Position numbers and translations under genes: made by a program. Positions 42,137 to 51,975 of a DNA stretch of 64,000 nt are shown here, piece by piece (positions within the stretch are counted from its first letter, which is position 1; each line of letters starts with the position of its first letter). The stretch comes from Lachnospiraceae bacterium (GTDB lineage: Bacteria; Bacillota; Clostridia; Lachnospirales; Lachnospiraceae), in NCBI GenBank assembly GCA_029068555.1, contig JAIECJ010000059.1, positions 1-64,000 of the forward strand, in the 5' to 3' direction. A model generated the notes under the pieces. It did not search any database. It was given only the letters and a program-made list of their open reading frames with translations, and had not been told where the DNA came from.

Positions 42137-43342
42137 TTATAAAGTCTCATAGGTCTCGCGAATTGCCTTGATAAAGTTCTCACTATTTAAAACAGTTACG
42201 TCCTTCAATGAAGTAATCAACGCCAAATCCTTTGTCATCTTTCCGTCCTCAATGGTCTTGACAGTCGCCTTGTCAAGTTTATCCGCAAAATGCACAAGTT
42301 CAGCATTTCCGTCAAGCTCTCCACGTTTTCTCAGCGCCCCTGTCCATGCAAAGATTGTTGCTACAGAGTTTGTTGATGTTTCCTCACCTTTCAGATGCTT
42401 GTAGTAATGTCTCTGTACTGTTCCATGTGCTGCCTCATACTCATACACGCCAGACGGTGATACCAGCACGGAAGTCATCATGGCAAGTGAACCAAACGCA
42501 GAGCTTACCATATCACTCATAACATCACCATCATAATTTTTACATGCCCAGATAAATCCTCCCTTTGCTTTCATGACACGCGCAACAGCATCATCAATCA
42601 GCGTATAGAAATACTCAATGCCCGCCGCCTTGAACTGCGCATCATACTTGGTATCATATATTTCCTGAAAGATATCCTTGAAATTATGGTCATACTTTTT
42701 GGAAATCGTATCCTTTGTCGCGAACCACAAATCCTGTTTCGTGTCCAAAGCATATTGAAAACATGCATGTGCAAAGCTGCTGATTGACTTATCCGTGTTA
42801 TGAATCCCCTGAATAATTCCTGCATCCGTAAAGTTGTGAATCAACTCCCTTGTCTCTGTCCCGTCCTCTGATGTAAAAACCAGTTCCGCTTTTCCTGCAC
42901 CAGAAACTTTCATCTCGGTATTCTTATAGACATCGCCGTATGCATGTCTCGCAAGTGTAATCGGTCTTTCCCAATTCCTTACACATGGCTCAATACCCTT
43001 CACAATAATCGGAGCCCTGAATACTGTACCGTCAAGCATCGCCCTGATTGTTCCGTTCGGACTTTTCCACATCTCCTTTAGATTGTACTCTGTCATTCTT
43101 GCTGCATTCGGTGTGATTGTGGCACACTTTACAGCCACCCCATACCTTTTGGTCGCCTCTGCAGAGTCTACCGTAACCTGATCGTTTGTCTCATTGCGGT
43201 GCTCAAGACCGAGATCATAATATTCCGACTTCAAGTCTATGTATGGAAGAATCAGCTCATCCTTAATCATCTTCCACAAAATACGCGTCATCTCATCCCC
43301 ATCCATCTCCACCAACGGTGTCGTCATCTGAATTTTTGCCAT
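42137..43342 (-). CDS. icd: NADP-dependent isocitrate dehydrogenase
   Basis: 401 residues of the eukaryote-like (subfamily II) monomer-length, dimeric isocitrate dehydrogenase. The substrate-binding block [16 protein letters not shown] and the metal-binding block [13 protein letters not shown] are present. It makes 2-oxoglutarate and NADPH from isocitrate. It is the last gene of a unit with Re-citrate synthase and a GntR regulator, so it probably feeds glutamate synthesis through a partial oxidative citrate branch. Aconitase is not in the window. Confidence 0.95.
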   Translation of the reverse strand: MAKIQMTTPLVEMDGDEMTRILWKMIKDELILPYIDLKSEYYDLGLEHRNETNDQVTVDSAEATKRYGVAVKCATITPNAARMTEYNLKEMWKSPNGTIRAMLDGTVFRAPIIVKGIEPCVRNWERPITLARHAYGDVYKNTEMKVSGAGKAELVFTSEDGTETRELIHNFTDAGIIQGIHNTDKSISSFAHACFQYALDTKQDLWFATKDTISKKYDHNFKDIFQEIYDTKYDAQFKAAGIEYFYTLIDDAVARVMKAKGGFIWACKNYDGDVMSDMVSSAFGSLAMMTSVLVSPSGVYEYEAAHGTVQRHYYKHLKGEETSTNSVATIFAWTGALRKRGELDGNAELVHFADKLDKATVKTIEDGKMTKDLALITSLKDVTVLNSENFIKAIRETYETL

Positions 43343-43383
43343 AATCTTTTCCTCCTGTTTTCGCGGCTGTGTCTTCTACAGCC

Positions 43384-44064
43384 TTAATGTTTTGTGCTCA
43401 AGCCACATTTTACCATATTTCTGTATGCATTACAAATATGTTCATCCGCAAGCTTTTCAGCAAGTTCGGCATTTCCGTCACGTATTGCTTCCATGATGCT
43501 TTTGTGTTCCTCCACTGCTGCCGCGCTCCTTGCCTTATCCGAAAGTGTCTGCTGCCGCTGCCGCTGCACATACTGGTGAAAATCCTTTAACAGATGGATT
43601 AGTATCTTGCTCCCGCACGCCTCATACAACTGCATATGGAAACGGTTGTCCAACTCTATCAGCTGTTCATAATGCTCCTTCGCAAGATGGAACTCACTCA
43701 AAAGGATAACCTCCTCCATCTGCTCTATCTTTTCCTTTGTGATTTTTTCTGTTGCCCATCTGGCGCACAATCCCTCCAGAAGAGAACGAATCTCATAGAT
43801 GTCAGCCACATCAGAAGTTGAAATTCCCGTGACATATGCTCCCTTATTGGGAATAATATGTATCAGCCCTTCCAGTTCCAGCTGCCGGAAGGCCTCCCTT
43901 ACAGGAGTCCTGCTGACCCCAAGCTCGTCCGCTATCAATGCCTCCCTGAGCTCATCATTTTTCTGATACTTCCCATTCAGTATATTCTCCCTGAGCTTTC
44001 GGAATACTCTCCCCCTCAACGAATACTTGTCCGATGCGTCCTGATTTACATCATACTCGCTCAT
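43384..44064 (-). CDS. GntR-family regulator (FCD type)
   Basis: 226 residues. The winged helix (DELGVSRTPVREAFRQLELEGLIHI) fits GntR, and the C-terminal helical FCD domain (EIRSLLEGLCARWA onward) would bind a carboxylate ligand, often with a metal. ATG 44064 follows AGGCAGGTG. It lies 14 bp after Re-citrate synthase and 41 bp before icd, so it likely regulates this operon in response to citrate, 2-oxoglutarate or similar. A palindrome of the right type overlaps the operon promoter. Confidence 0.92.
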   Translation of the reverse strand: MSEYDVNQDASDKYSLRGRVFRKLRENILNGKYQKNDELREALIADELGVSRTPVREAFRQLELEGLIHIIPNKGAYVTGISTSDVADIYEIRSLLEGLCARWATEKITKEKIEQMEEVILLSEFHLAKEHYEQLIELDNRFHMQLYEACGSKILIHLLKDFHQYVQRQRQQTLSDKARSAAAVEEHKSIMEAIRDGNAELAEKLADEHICNAYRNMVKCGLSTKH

Positions 44065-44078
44065 TCCAGTCACCTGCC

Positions 44079-45497
44079 TTAATTTTTTACAAGAGATATT
44101 CCAAGCATCTTACAGCCCTCGGCTATCACAGTCAAAAGCTCGTCATCTGTTAGAACTGTGACCCTGCCGCCTTCATATTCCGCATCAACCCATGTCTTGA
44201 CATATGCCACAAGTTCCGATGACTTACTAATTTTTTCATCATCCTTTAACTTATAATAAGTATTAATCCAGTGAGCAATTCCCGCAAGTCCTGACGTGTT
44301 TGACACAGCACACAAAACTGGTCTGTTCAGGAATTTTTCCGTGTCAAATATATTGTAAATTTCCTCATTCTTTAATAATCCGTCCGCATGGATTCCTGCT
44401 CTCGTGACATTAAAATTTTTGCCGACAAATGGTGTTCTCTCTGGAATATGATACCCTATCTCCTTCTCGTAATACTCGGCAAGCTCTGTGATGACCGTCG
44501 TGTCCATGCCATTTAATGTACCTTTCAGCTGTGCATACTCAAATATCATCGCCTCAAGCGGTGTATTGCCTGTGCGCTCTCCAATACCAAAAAGAGATGT
44601 ATTGACACCAGAACAGCCATACAGCCACGCTGTTGTTGAATTGGTAACCGCCTTATAGAAGTCATTATGTCCATGCCACTCAATCCACTTCTCCGGCACT
44701 CCCGCATGTGTATGAAGCGCATATATAATCCCCTGAACACTTCTGGGAATAACTGCTCCGGCAAAGTTTACGCCATATCCCATCGTGTCACAGGCACGCA
44801 CTACAATAGGAAGCTTATACTGTTCTGACAGTTTCATCAGTTCCTGGCAAAACGGAACCACGTACCCATAAATATCTGCCCTGGTGATATCCTCAAGGTG
44901 ACATCTTACACTGATACCCTCCTCAAGACATTCCTTTACCACCGACAAATAATGTTCCATTGCCTGACGTCTTGTCATCCTGAGTTTGAGGAAAATGTGG
45001 TAATCTGAACAGCTTACAAGAATCCCAGTCTGTTTCATGCCAATTTCCTTTACAAGCTTAAAATCCTCTTTGCTTGCCCGAATCCATGATGTTACCTCTG
45101 GAAACTGATAACCACGCTCCATACATTTGTACACGGCATCCCGGTCTTTCTGACTATATAAGAAAAACTCACTTTGGCGAATCATGCCATTTGGTCCACC
45201 GAGCTTATGCAGATAATCATAAATTGTGACAATCTGTTCTGTGCTGTATGGGGCCCGTGACTGCTGTCCGTCCCTGAATGTAGTATCTGTAATCCAGATA
45301 TCCCTGGGCATATTATGCGGTACTACCCTGTCATTAAAAGGAATCTTTGGTATTTCATCATATGGAAACATATTACGAAATGCATTTGGCTTTTCTACAT
45401 CCTGAAGCTGATACATATGTTCCTCAATCTCCAGGAGATTATTTTTACTACTCATGGTAATCGGTCGGTTCTCAAAATATTCGTTATTGTTCTCCAT
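44079..45497 (-). CDS. Re-citrate synthase (HMGL/homocitrate-synthase fold)
   Basis: 472 residues, a DRE-TIM metallolyase-superfamily enzyme: TTFRDGQQS (72-80) with the catalytic Arg-Asp and the metal-binding EWHGHNDFYK. The protein has an N-terminal extension of about 60 residues before the barrel and lacks the leucine-feedback domain of isopropylmalate synthases. This layout and the icd neighbour match clostridial Re-citrate synthase, which condenses acetyl-CoA with oxaloacetate in anaerobes lacking the usual Si-enzyme. Homocitrate synthase is the main alternative. It is the first gene of the operon. Confidence 0.82.
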   Translation of the reverse strand: MENNNEYFENRPITMSSKNNLLEIEEHMYQLQDVEKPNAFRNMFPYDEIPKIPFNDRVVPHNMPRDIWITDTTFRDGQQSRAPYSTEQIVTIYDYLHKLGGPNGMIRQSEFFLYSQKDRDAVYKCMERGYQFPEVTSWIRASKEDFKLVKEIGMKQTGILVSCSDYHIFLKLRMTRRQAMEHYLSVVKECLEEGISVRCHLEDITRADIYGYVVPFCQELMKLSEQYKLPIVVRACDTMGYGVNFAGAVIPRSVQGIIYALHTHAGVPEKWIEWHGHNDFYKAVTNSTTAWLYGCSGVNTSLFGIGERTGNTPLEAMIFEYAQLKGTLNGMDTTVITELAEYYEKEIGYHIPERTPFVGKNFNVTRAGIHADGLLKNEEIYNIFDTEKFLNRPVLCAVSNTSGLAGIAHWINTYYKLKDDEKISKSSELVAYVKTWVDAEYEGGRVTVLTDDELLTVIAEGCKMLGISLVKN

Positions 45498-45542
45498 AAC
45501 ACATTCCTCCGCATTTATTCCTTCTTTTTGTATTTCTGTATT

Positions 45543-45571
45543 ATTGTATACAATTATACAAAATATGTCAA
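45543..45571 (-). promoter_or_regulatory. promoter and GntR operator of the citrate operon
   Basis: On the minus strand TTGACA (complement of 45566-45571), 17 nt, TACAAT (complement of 45543-45548). The palindrome ATTGTATACAAT (45543-45554) overlaps the -10 box, and TGTATA-CAAT-TATACA extends the symmetry. This TNGTATACNA-like form is typical for FCD-type GntR regulators, such as the one encoded in the operon. Confidence 0.75.
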
Positions 45572-45587
45572 TATAAAATCACAAATT

Positions 45588-46547
45588 TTATATCACCGTC
45601 TGCCCAAGCAGCTTATCAATCCGAAGCATTCCGGCTCCCTGCACACTCCAGCTCTGTCCCAGATCCGCCGCAGAACCGAGCAAAAGCCTTCTAAGTTCTC
45701 GGTTCGTCAGATATGGATATTTCTGCAGACACAGTGCACACGCGCCACTTACAATGGGTGCAGACATAGATGTTCCACTTTTTGCTATATATGGAGAGGT
45801 TACGTATCTGGAGTTACAGGACACAATATCCGTACCCGGAGCTACAATATCAGGCTTTTTTAATGGATTAAGACTTATCATATTCATGATTGTCAAATCC
45901 TTTCCTGGTCCCCTGCTGGAATACTCATTGCAAAGTCTGCCGCCGCTTCCCGAATAGTCCCCATCATGACATCCTACACATACACATCCACCGCACTCCC
46001 CTATTGGCGACAAAGTCATTGGATTGGGACCTTTGTTCCCCGCTGCCGCCACAATAATAATATTGTTATTCCAAAGATATTGTATCTGCTTTTTAAACTG
46101 TTCCCAATCATCTCTGTCAATGTTATCTTCTGATTCCATCTCGATTGAAATATTCAATACCCTTATTGGATAAGACTTTGTCAATTCTGTTATCCAAAGC
46201 AGACCGTTAATAAGATTTTTCAGACTTCCTCCACCTTTTTTATCCAGCACCTTGCCGCAAACAAGCATACATTCTGGGGCTATTCCTCTGTACTTTCCCC
46301 TTGAAGCGGCACCGTTTCCTCCCAGTATGCCACACACATGTGTTCCATGCCCATTATCATCATAATACATTCTTCTTGACGCGAAATTCCTTGACGTAAA
46401 ATCCTTAAAAGCAGCTATTCTGCCCCGCAAATCCGGATGAGCTGCCACTCCGCTGTCCAAAACACCTACATAAACACCTCTGCCCGTATATGGTCTTACT
46501 TCTCTGCTGTCGCAGCCAATCATTCTGCGCACTCTGTCCATTCCCAT
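45588..46547 (-). CDS. intracellular subtilisin-like serine protease (S8)
   Basis: 319 residues. The triad is D31 (VLDSGV), H67 (GHGTHV) and S260 (GTSMSAP), with the oxyanion Asn in AAAGNKGP. There is no signal peptide or propeptide, so it is probably cytosolic, like ISP or AprX. Ten or so cysteines are unusual for a subtilisin. The ribosome site is weak (GCGGTGA); ATG 46541 is an alternative start. It is probably cotranscribed weakly from upstream or has its own promoter in 46560-46610. Confidence 0.92.
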   Translation of the reverse strand: MGMDRVRRMIGCDSREVRPYTGRGVYVGVLDSGVAAHPDLRGRIAAFKDFTSRNFASRRMYYDDNGHGTHVCGILGGNGAASRGKYRGIAPECMLVCGKVLDKKGGGSLKNLINGLLWITELTKSYPIRVLNISIEMESEDNIDRDDWEQFKKQIQYLWNNNIIIVAAAGNKGPNPMTLSPIGECGGCVCVGCHDGDYSGSGGRLCNEYSSRGPGKDLTIMNMISLNPLKKPDIVAPGTDIVSCNSRYVTSPYIAKSGTSMSAPIVSGACALCLQKYPYLTNRELRRLLLGSAADLGQSWSVQGAGMLRIDKLLGQTVI

Positions 46548-46610
46548 TCACCGCACATATCTGTTGCAACTTGATATTAATATATGATTGGGAATGAATT
46601 CGTGTACACA

Positions 46611-46636
46611 AAAAGGCTTCTCTTTTTGAGAAGCCC
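46611..46636 (-). terminator. terminator after the small protein gene
   Basis: On the minus strand GGGCTTCTC and GAGAAGCC form a hairpin followed by a T-run (complement of 46610-46614). It ends the ABC-transporter transcript before the protease gene. Confidence 0.85.
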
Positions 46637-46656
46637 TCTGTTTCACAATTTATCCA

Positions 46657-46845
46657 TTATTCCTTTATCCTGTCTAATTCTGTAAGGTTTACACCCAGAC
46701 TTGATAGTGTGACCTTTAATTCAATGTATCTTTCATGCATCGAAGCATACGTTTCCGGATCCTTATCCCGTACAGACAGCATCCACCCCTGCAATCTTGA
46801 AAATTCTGTAATGGAATCTCTAATAATGTCTGCTCCACTTGGCAT
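46657..46845 (-). CDS. small helical protein, unknown
   Basis: 62 residues from ATG 46845, with AGGTGA 5 nt upstream; a GTG at 46875 would add ten residues. It is mainly helical and charged (SADIIRDSITEF-like start, then ERYIELKVTLSSLG). No membrane helix or signal peptide. It follows the ABC permease by 91 bp in the same direction and is followed by a terminator. The family is not one I recognise. Confidence 0.65.
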   Translation of the reverse strand: MPSGADIIRDSITEFSRLQGWMLSVRDKDPETYASMHERYIELKVTLSSLGVNLTELDRIKE

Positions 46846-46936
46846 ACAATCACCTACTTTCCTCACAATCCACACCGACTACTGCTTTGCTATCATCATA
46901 ACAGACTGCCAAAAACATGTAAAGTTATTTAAGGCT

Positions 46937-48319
46937 TTATTCATTCCGAATCGCCGCAAGCGGACTCAGGCGCATCGCCCTGAGTGACGGAAGAAAGCCT
47001 GCTATCATACCGATTAAAATCGCAAACAAAACTGCGAGGGGACAAAGCCATATTGGGATTCGGCAGATGGCTCCTGTTATTCCCATATTTTCCCCTGCAC
47101 CACTTGATGCCATCAGGCCATTGATGCCGAAACTCAGCATAAAACTAAAACACACTCCAATCACTCCGCCGATAAAGCCGATAAACCCTGCCTCCATCAG
47201 AAACAGGCCTTGGATATTTCGGATATCACAACCGATTACTTTCATTACACCGATTTCTTTTGTGCGTTCATAGATGGACATCATCATTGTATTGGTAATA
47301 CTGATTGCCGCTACCAGCATGGCAACTGCGCCAATCGCACCAAGCACTGCCTGTATCATGTTCATACTGTCAAGCTCCTGCTGTATCCACTCTGCCGAAC
47401 TGTATGCGTCATACCCCATATCTTTGAGCATGTTAGTCAGTGGTGTCACATTTGCCATATCATCGACCTGCACTATAATCTGGGAGTAAAACAACTCATT
47501 ATAAGGTTTTCCATTTTTTCTGGTAGGTTGTCCTGGGATTGGATTTTTCTTAAAAACACGTTTCAACTCTGCTTTTAATGCATCAATATCGCAGAGCACG
47601 CTCTGACTGTAATTATTATTCCATTCCCCAAGCTCACCTTCCATTAAACCACACGCTTCTATGAGATATTTTTTTGGCTGTTTGACAGGCGTTCCATCAT
47701 CAGAACCACCTCCCTGCGAGCTCCAGTATGCATCTGTATCAAAGATTACAAACAGAGAATCCTCCATCAGATCAACATCCGGTGCCTCACCTGTTTCCCA
47801 GAAAGTATAAGTGTGCGTCCTTTCTATATAGAAATTGGTAAGCACATTATTTCCATAAAAAAACTTTAACTCCGCATCGGAATCTGGCAAAGTTCCCTTG
47901 GCAATAGGGATATTCATCGTCTGGAACTCTCCTTGTGTCAAACCGTTTATATCAAGATAACCCGAATATTTCCCTGCTTTCACGATTGCAGATACATTCA
48001 ATCTGGGGTAGACCTCCTTGACATGCTCCATAGCCAGAAGCTCCTGAACAAACGAATCATCAAGCCGCTTCTCCTCTTGCTGTGTCGTTCCGCCGCTGCT
48101 TGATATATAGTATCCCCCTCCCGAACTTATCTGTATCTGTGTCATGGAACTGTAATTCGAATAATTTTCCAACATGGACTCTTTCAACCCATTGCCAAGT
48201 GCAACCATGACAACAATAGAGGTAATACCGATAACAACGCCAAGAACGGTAAGTACTGTACGAAGCTTTCGTTTCCACAGATTGGATATGCTCATACGCA
48301 ATAAATCAAAGACTTTCAT
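46937..48319 (-). CDS. MacB/FtsX-type ABC transporter permease
   Basis: 460 residues. One helix at the N-terminus (about 20-42), then a large extracellular domain (about 45-320), then three helices of the FtsX domain. This is the MacB fold, which does not transport through the membrane like an importer but moves or senses extracellular substrates (peptides, lipoproteins, antimicrobials). Its ATG overlaps the stop of the CARDB protein gene by one base, and the ATPase is the first gene, so the three make one complex. Confidence 0.9.
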   Translation of the reverse strand: MKVFDLLRMSISNLWKRKLRTVLTVLGVVIGITSIVVMVALGNGLKESMLENYSNYSSMTQIQISSGGGYYISSSGGTTQQEEKRLDDSFVQELLAMEHVKEVYPRLNVSAIVKAGKYSGYLDINGLTQGEFQTMNIPIAKGTLPDSDAELKFFYGNNVLTNFYIERTHTYTFWETGEAPDVDLMEDSLFVIFDTDAYWSSQGGGSDDGTPVKQPKKYLIEACGLMEGELGEWNNNYSQSVLCDIDALKAELKRVFKKNPIPGQPTRKNGKPYNELFYSQIIVQVDDMANVTPLTNMLKDMGYDAYSSAEWIQQELDSMNMIQAVLGAIGAVAMLVAAISITNTMMMSIYERTKEIGVMKVIGCDIRNIQGLFLMEAGFIGFIGGVIGVCFSFMLSFGINGLMASSGAGENMGITGAICRIPIWLCPLAVLFAILIGMIAGFLPSLRAMRLSPLAAIRNE

Positions 48320-50013
48320 TATACATCATCCTCGTCTAACAAATCCATGTCCTCTTTGTGCTTCTTTGCTTTCTTCCTTTTTGAGATAATCACTACCACG
48401 ATTACAATTACTACAATTACGCCTACGCCAATACCGATCAGCGCTGCCATAGGGAGCCCCTTTTTCGCAGGTTCTTCCTCCATCGGCTCCATAGGAATAT
48501 CTTCCATGCCTTCATCAAAATTCATTTCATATACAAATAAGTTTAGATCTTTCTCAAAGCGGGTTTCATTCCCTGCCTCATCCTCATAGGTGATGACTGC
48601 CTTGACAATGCCTTCCCCTGTATCTGGTGCAATACCTGTCAGCATAGAATCCACATTCTGCGTTGCACCAGGCGCTATATTTCCCAGATAGGTAATCCCA
48701 CTCTCTACTGTCTCGCTTTCATATGTAACCTTGACATTATAAAGTGTCGTCTTACCAGTATTAAATACACTGAACATAACATTTGACTGCTCACCTACTG
48801 CAATTGATTCTGGCATAATTTCCGCAGATCCAGTATCAAGCTTCGCTTCCTGCTTAATTGGCACAGATACATGTGCGACATCTGACAAGTTTATCTGCTC
48901 ATCTGTATCGTACTTCATATTTACTGTAAGCACGTAAGGCTTTTGGGACAAGTCAGATTTTGCCTCCATCTCGATACTCATATCATATGTCTCTCCCGGT
49001 GATATGCGCTCCGTGTAAACAGAACTGGAACCTGATGTTGGCAAAAATGCCGAATAGGTTGCATCCGCATCCTTTCCTTCTACCGTTGCCTCCAAATTAA
49101 AAAGTACATTCTCCACAGCAGTCTGTCTTGAAGTATTCTTCACACTTACGGACAGCTTAAAGACAGATCCTGCATAAACTACCTCCGGTTCAGTCTTATA
49201 TCCGGTTACAATGATACGCGGATTTGAAGTCTGCTTATCTGGATCTTCTATCAGTTTCTTGCTTGGATTTGCTCCCTTAATATTGATATATGTTGTGATA
49301 TCGGTCTCCACTAGCGTCCCATTCTGATAATAGGTTGCATGGAAAGGCAGTGGATAACAACCCGTCAGCACATCACTTCTGACATTAAAATACCAGCCGA
49401 TATCCATTCGCTTACTAAACGCATCCACTGTGTCATCAGCAGCCTGTATAATCTGTATTGTCTGTGCGTCATATGCCTGATTGATGTCAAATGGCCATTT
49501 CGTCTTGTCATTCGAGACAGTCGGTGTCAATACGACATCTGTGATATCTGTTTTTCCAAGATTAATTAATGAAAGTACAACAAAAGTCTGTTCCCCAAAT
49601 TTCGCATCTGTGATAGGCACCTCATTGGAAAGCATCAAAAACTTTTCTGTACCTGTCGTGTTCTCCTTTGCGATTTCTCCCAGATAGCCTTTGACCTCAG
49701 CCGCATAACTTGTAAGCTCTGACATCGTAAGTCCTGCATTTTTCATATAGTTCATGGCGCTGTTGTAAATCTTGTCCATGCGCTTAATTTTCTCATCTGT
49801 CAGATTATAGAGAATCTTCAGATCACTATAATACCGATTCAGCTCGCCCCTAATCTGATCTTTCCATTCGTCCGATGCGTACTGGTCACTCGGCTCTCCA
49901 TTTGTACTACTGTTGTTAGAGCTATTATTTTCTTCTGCAAATACGATCAGTGTATTTCCACACAGCAGCACAGCCATCAGCATCATGATTAGTATTTGTT
50001 TCATCCTTTTCAT
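48319..50013 (-). CDS. CARDB-type extracellular partner of the ABC exporter
   Basis: 564 residues. Signal peptide (1-26), a helical stretch (about 35-110), several immunoglobulin-like CARDB/COG1361 domains (about 130-490), an acidic linker and one C-terminal membrane helix (about 520-543) with a basic, then acidic tail. There is no sortase motif, so it is held by the helix. Placed between ATPase and permease, it probably extends the transporter outside the cell for adhesion or substrate capture. Confidence 0.85.
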   Translation of the reverse strand: MKRMKQILIMMLMAVLLCGNTLIVFAEENNSSNNSSTNGEPSDQYASDEWKDQIRGELNRYYSDLKILYNLTDEKIKRMDKIYNSAMNYMKNAGLTMSELTSYAAEVKGYLGEIAKENTTGTEKFLMLSNEVPITDAKFGEQTFVVLSLINLGKTDITDVVLTPTVSNDKTKWPFDINQAYDAQTIQIIQAADDTVDAFSKRMDIGWYFNVRSDVLTGCYPLPFHATYYQNGTLVETDITTYINIKGANPSKKLIEDPDKQTSNPRIIVTGYKTEPEVVYAGSVFKLSVSVKNTSRQTAVENVLFNLEATVEGKDADATYSAFLPTSGSSSVYTERISPGETYDMSIEMEAKSDLSQKPYVLTVNMKYDTDEQINLSDVAHVSVPIKQEAKLDTGSAEIMPESIAVGEQSNVMFSVFNTGKTTLYNVKVTYESETVESGITYLGNIAPGATQNVDSMLTGIAPDTGEGIVKAVITYEDEAGNETRFEKDLNLFVYEMNFDEGMEDIPMEPMEEEPAKKGLPMAALIGIGVGVIVVIVIVVVIISKRKKAKKHKEDMDLLDEDDV

Positions 50014-50030
50014 TTCACTTTATGCTCCTT

Positions 50031-50822
50031 TCAGCACCTATTCTCCTGTTTTTCTACCAGACTTGTCTCATCTGCCTCTTTTGTTTCAGAACCAGATGTG
50101 TCAGTATTTTGTGTATTATCTACCATATCCACAATCTTGCCGTCCACGATGCGGATAATCTTGTCTGCAAAACTTGCAAGTGTATTGTCATGTGTTACCA
50201 TAATTAGTGTCCGCTTCTGCTCCCGCACAACATTCTGCATCAGGTTCATGATTTCCCTCGATGTATTTGAATCAAGATTTCCAGTCGGTTCATCTGCAAA
50301 GATGATCTCTGGGTTTACCACAAGTGCCCTCGCAACACCAACCCGCTGTTGCTGACCGCCTGACATCTGGTTTGGACGATGATCCCAGTATTTGTCAAGA
50401 CCTACCATATGTACCATTTTCTTTGCCCGCCTTGTGCGTTCCTTCTTTGACACACCCTGAAAGGTGAGCGGGAGCGCGACATTCTCCACTGCATCCATCG
50501 TTCCCATCAAGTTAAATGACTGGAAAATAAATCCAATATGTTCCCTCCGGAACCGGACAAGCTGGTTCTCGTTCTTTGTTTCCATATGCTCACCTGCAAT
50601 AATGATTTCACCCTTTGTCGGCTTTTCAAGCCCTGCAAGCATATTTAATAGTGTTGATTTTCCAGAACCGGAAGTTCCTACAATTGCACAAAACTCACCG
50701 CGGTTGATGCTAAAACTCACACCATTCAGTGCGCGCACCCTGTTCTCACCAATGCGGTACACCTTATACAAATTCTTAACTGTAATGACCGGTTCCGTCT
50801 TTTTCTTAACCGTCTCTGACAT
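50031..50822 (-). CDS. MacB/LolD-type ABC transporter ATPase
   Basis: 263 residues. Walker A GTSGSGKSTLL, signature MSGGQQQRVGVARAL, Walker B IIFADEPTGNLDS and the H-loop VTHD are intact. The C-terminal 35 residues are an extra Thr/Glu/Asp-rich tail. It powers the permease at 46937 and is 17 bp ahead of the CARDB gene. An inverted repeat lies in its promoter region. Confidence 0.94.
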   Translation of the reverse strand: MSETVKKKTEPVITVKNLYKVYRIGENRVRALNGVSFSINRGEFCAIVGTSGSGKSTLLNMLAGLEKPTKGEIIIAGEHMETKNENQLVRFRREHIGFIFQSFNLMGTMDAVENVALPLTFQGVSKKERTRRAKKMVHMVGLDKYWDHRPNQMSGGQQQRVGVARALVVNPEIIFADEPTGNLDSNTSREIMNLMQNVVREQKRTLIMVTHDNTLASFADKIIRIVDGKIVDMVDNTQNTDTSGSETKEADETSLVEKQENRC

Positions 50823-50871
50823 TTCGGCCCCCTATACTCTAATATTCCATTACACATTTGCATTTACCGTC

Positions 50872-50898
50872 AACTGTATTATTTGAATTAATACAGTT
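50872..50898. promoter_or_regulatory. perfect inverted repeat upstream of the ABC operon
   Basis: AACTGTATTA (50872-50881) and TAATACAGTT (50889-50898) are perfect 10-bp arms around 7 nt. On the minus strand a TTGACG-like box lies just inside it. It is probably the operator of a regulator not encoded next to it; GntR (YtrA) or another dimeric repressor would fit. Confidence 0.65.
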
Positions 50899-50958
50899 AA
50901 TACGCTTTACACAAAAAAATAATACCACACCTTATCTAAAGTTTCAACCTGAAAATGT

Positions 50959-51001
50959 AAAAAGAAAGGATAAGATTACTTAATCCCATCCTTTCTTTTT
51001 A
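50959..51001 (-). terminator. terminator after the SH3-like gene
   Basis: AAAAAGAAAGGAT and ATCCTTTCTTTTT with inner GGGATTA/TAATCTT pairing form a strong hairpin with a T-run on the minus strand. Confidence 0.85.
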
Positions 51002-51008
51002 AGTATTT

Positions 51009-51953
51009 TTAATAATTATAGTCTACATATTCTGTATCTTTGCGAAGCCTGCCATGGACAACATCACTGCGGTACTCGCTTGTATCGTCACTCTGGTATT
51101 TAATTCCTTTCCTGTGATCCGCCATAATGTTGCGCTGGGTATCTGTCAAAGAATTGGGTATTTCCGCTTCCACAATCATGATGTCCGCGACCTGAGTGAC
51201 TGGCGCATAAGCAAATTCACTAAATTCTGTGTAATATGTATTCATCATCACAAAATCCCCTGTGTCCACATCAGACGGATAAATGTCAACGGCCTTGTCA
51301 AATCCTGTCTTGAACTGGAAAATTGCAATCTGTCCTTTTAACTCCATGTCATTGTTAAACATAAACTGTACTGTTCTGTCTCCGAATTTGTTGACCGATG
51401 CAGTTTTTGTCATATTAAGGTCAATATCATTCTTTATCTTATCCTCATAAAGCATCTTAAAGGAAACTCCCAGCTCGTCATCTATCTTGGCATACAATAT
51501 CACTTTTTGCCCCACATAACTGTTGTAAATATCCTTTTTAATGGTTTTCTGCTTATTTAAAGTAAGATACACAAATTCATAGCCCAGTTCAGCAGCAGTT
51601 CTCTGTGCATCTGCTATCTGCTTATCCGTATTATTTTTGATACCAATTGCGCCTGCCGAAGTGACCGAGTCCATCTTTACATAACAGATAACACCAATGT
51701 TAATGCGATACCATCCATTGGAATATGCACCGACCACTTGCACTGGAATATTGGCGCCTATTGTCGTTAGCACTGCTGATGTATATGTCGGTTCTGCGTA
51801 CACGACACAGTTATCCTTTGTGTAATATACATCCTGCATTGCCGTGTAGGTCGGACCTTTGGCATACGTCACCATATCCGCATTTACCGATGCAAGTAAT
51901 ACTGCTGCAGACATCAGCGCTGCTGCGGCTTTTTTCCGAAAACCTATTCGCAT
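51009..51953 (-). CDS. secreted SH3-like domain protein
   Basis: 314 residues from ATG 51953, with AGGAGGTG 7 nt upstream. A signal peptide (about 1-32, ending near VNADMVTYA) is followed by a bacterial SH3-like domain (about 45-105, CVVYAEPTYTSAVLTTIG...NGWYRIN). The remaining 200 residues are a beta-rich region of unknown family. It is exported and may bind the cell wall. It is the last gene of the surface-protein run. Confidence 0.82.
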   Translation of the reverse strand: MRIGFRKKAAAALMSAAVLLASVNADMVTYAKGPTYTAMQDVYYTKDNCVVYAEPTYTSAVLTTIGANIPVQVVGAYSNGWYRINIGVICYVKMDSVTSAGAIGIKNNTDKQIADAQRTAAELGYEFVYLTLNKQKTIKKDIYNSYVGQKVILYAKIDDELGVSFKMLYEDKIKNDIDLNMTKTASVNKFGDRTVQFMFNNDMELKGQIAIFQFKTGFDKAVDIYPSDVDTGDFVMMNTYYTEFSEFAYAPVTQVADIMIVEAEIPNSLTDTQRNIMADHRKGIKYQSDDTSEYRSDVVHGRLRKDTEYVDYNY

Positions 51954-51975
51954 TGATTCACCTCCTGCAGACATT

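Noticed and set aside
44079-45497. 2-isopropylmalate synthase
   Set aside because: The C-terminal leucine-binding domain is absent and the neighbours are icd and a GntR gene, not leucine genes.
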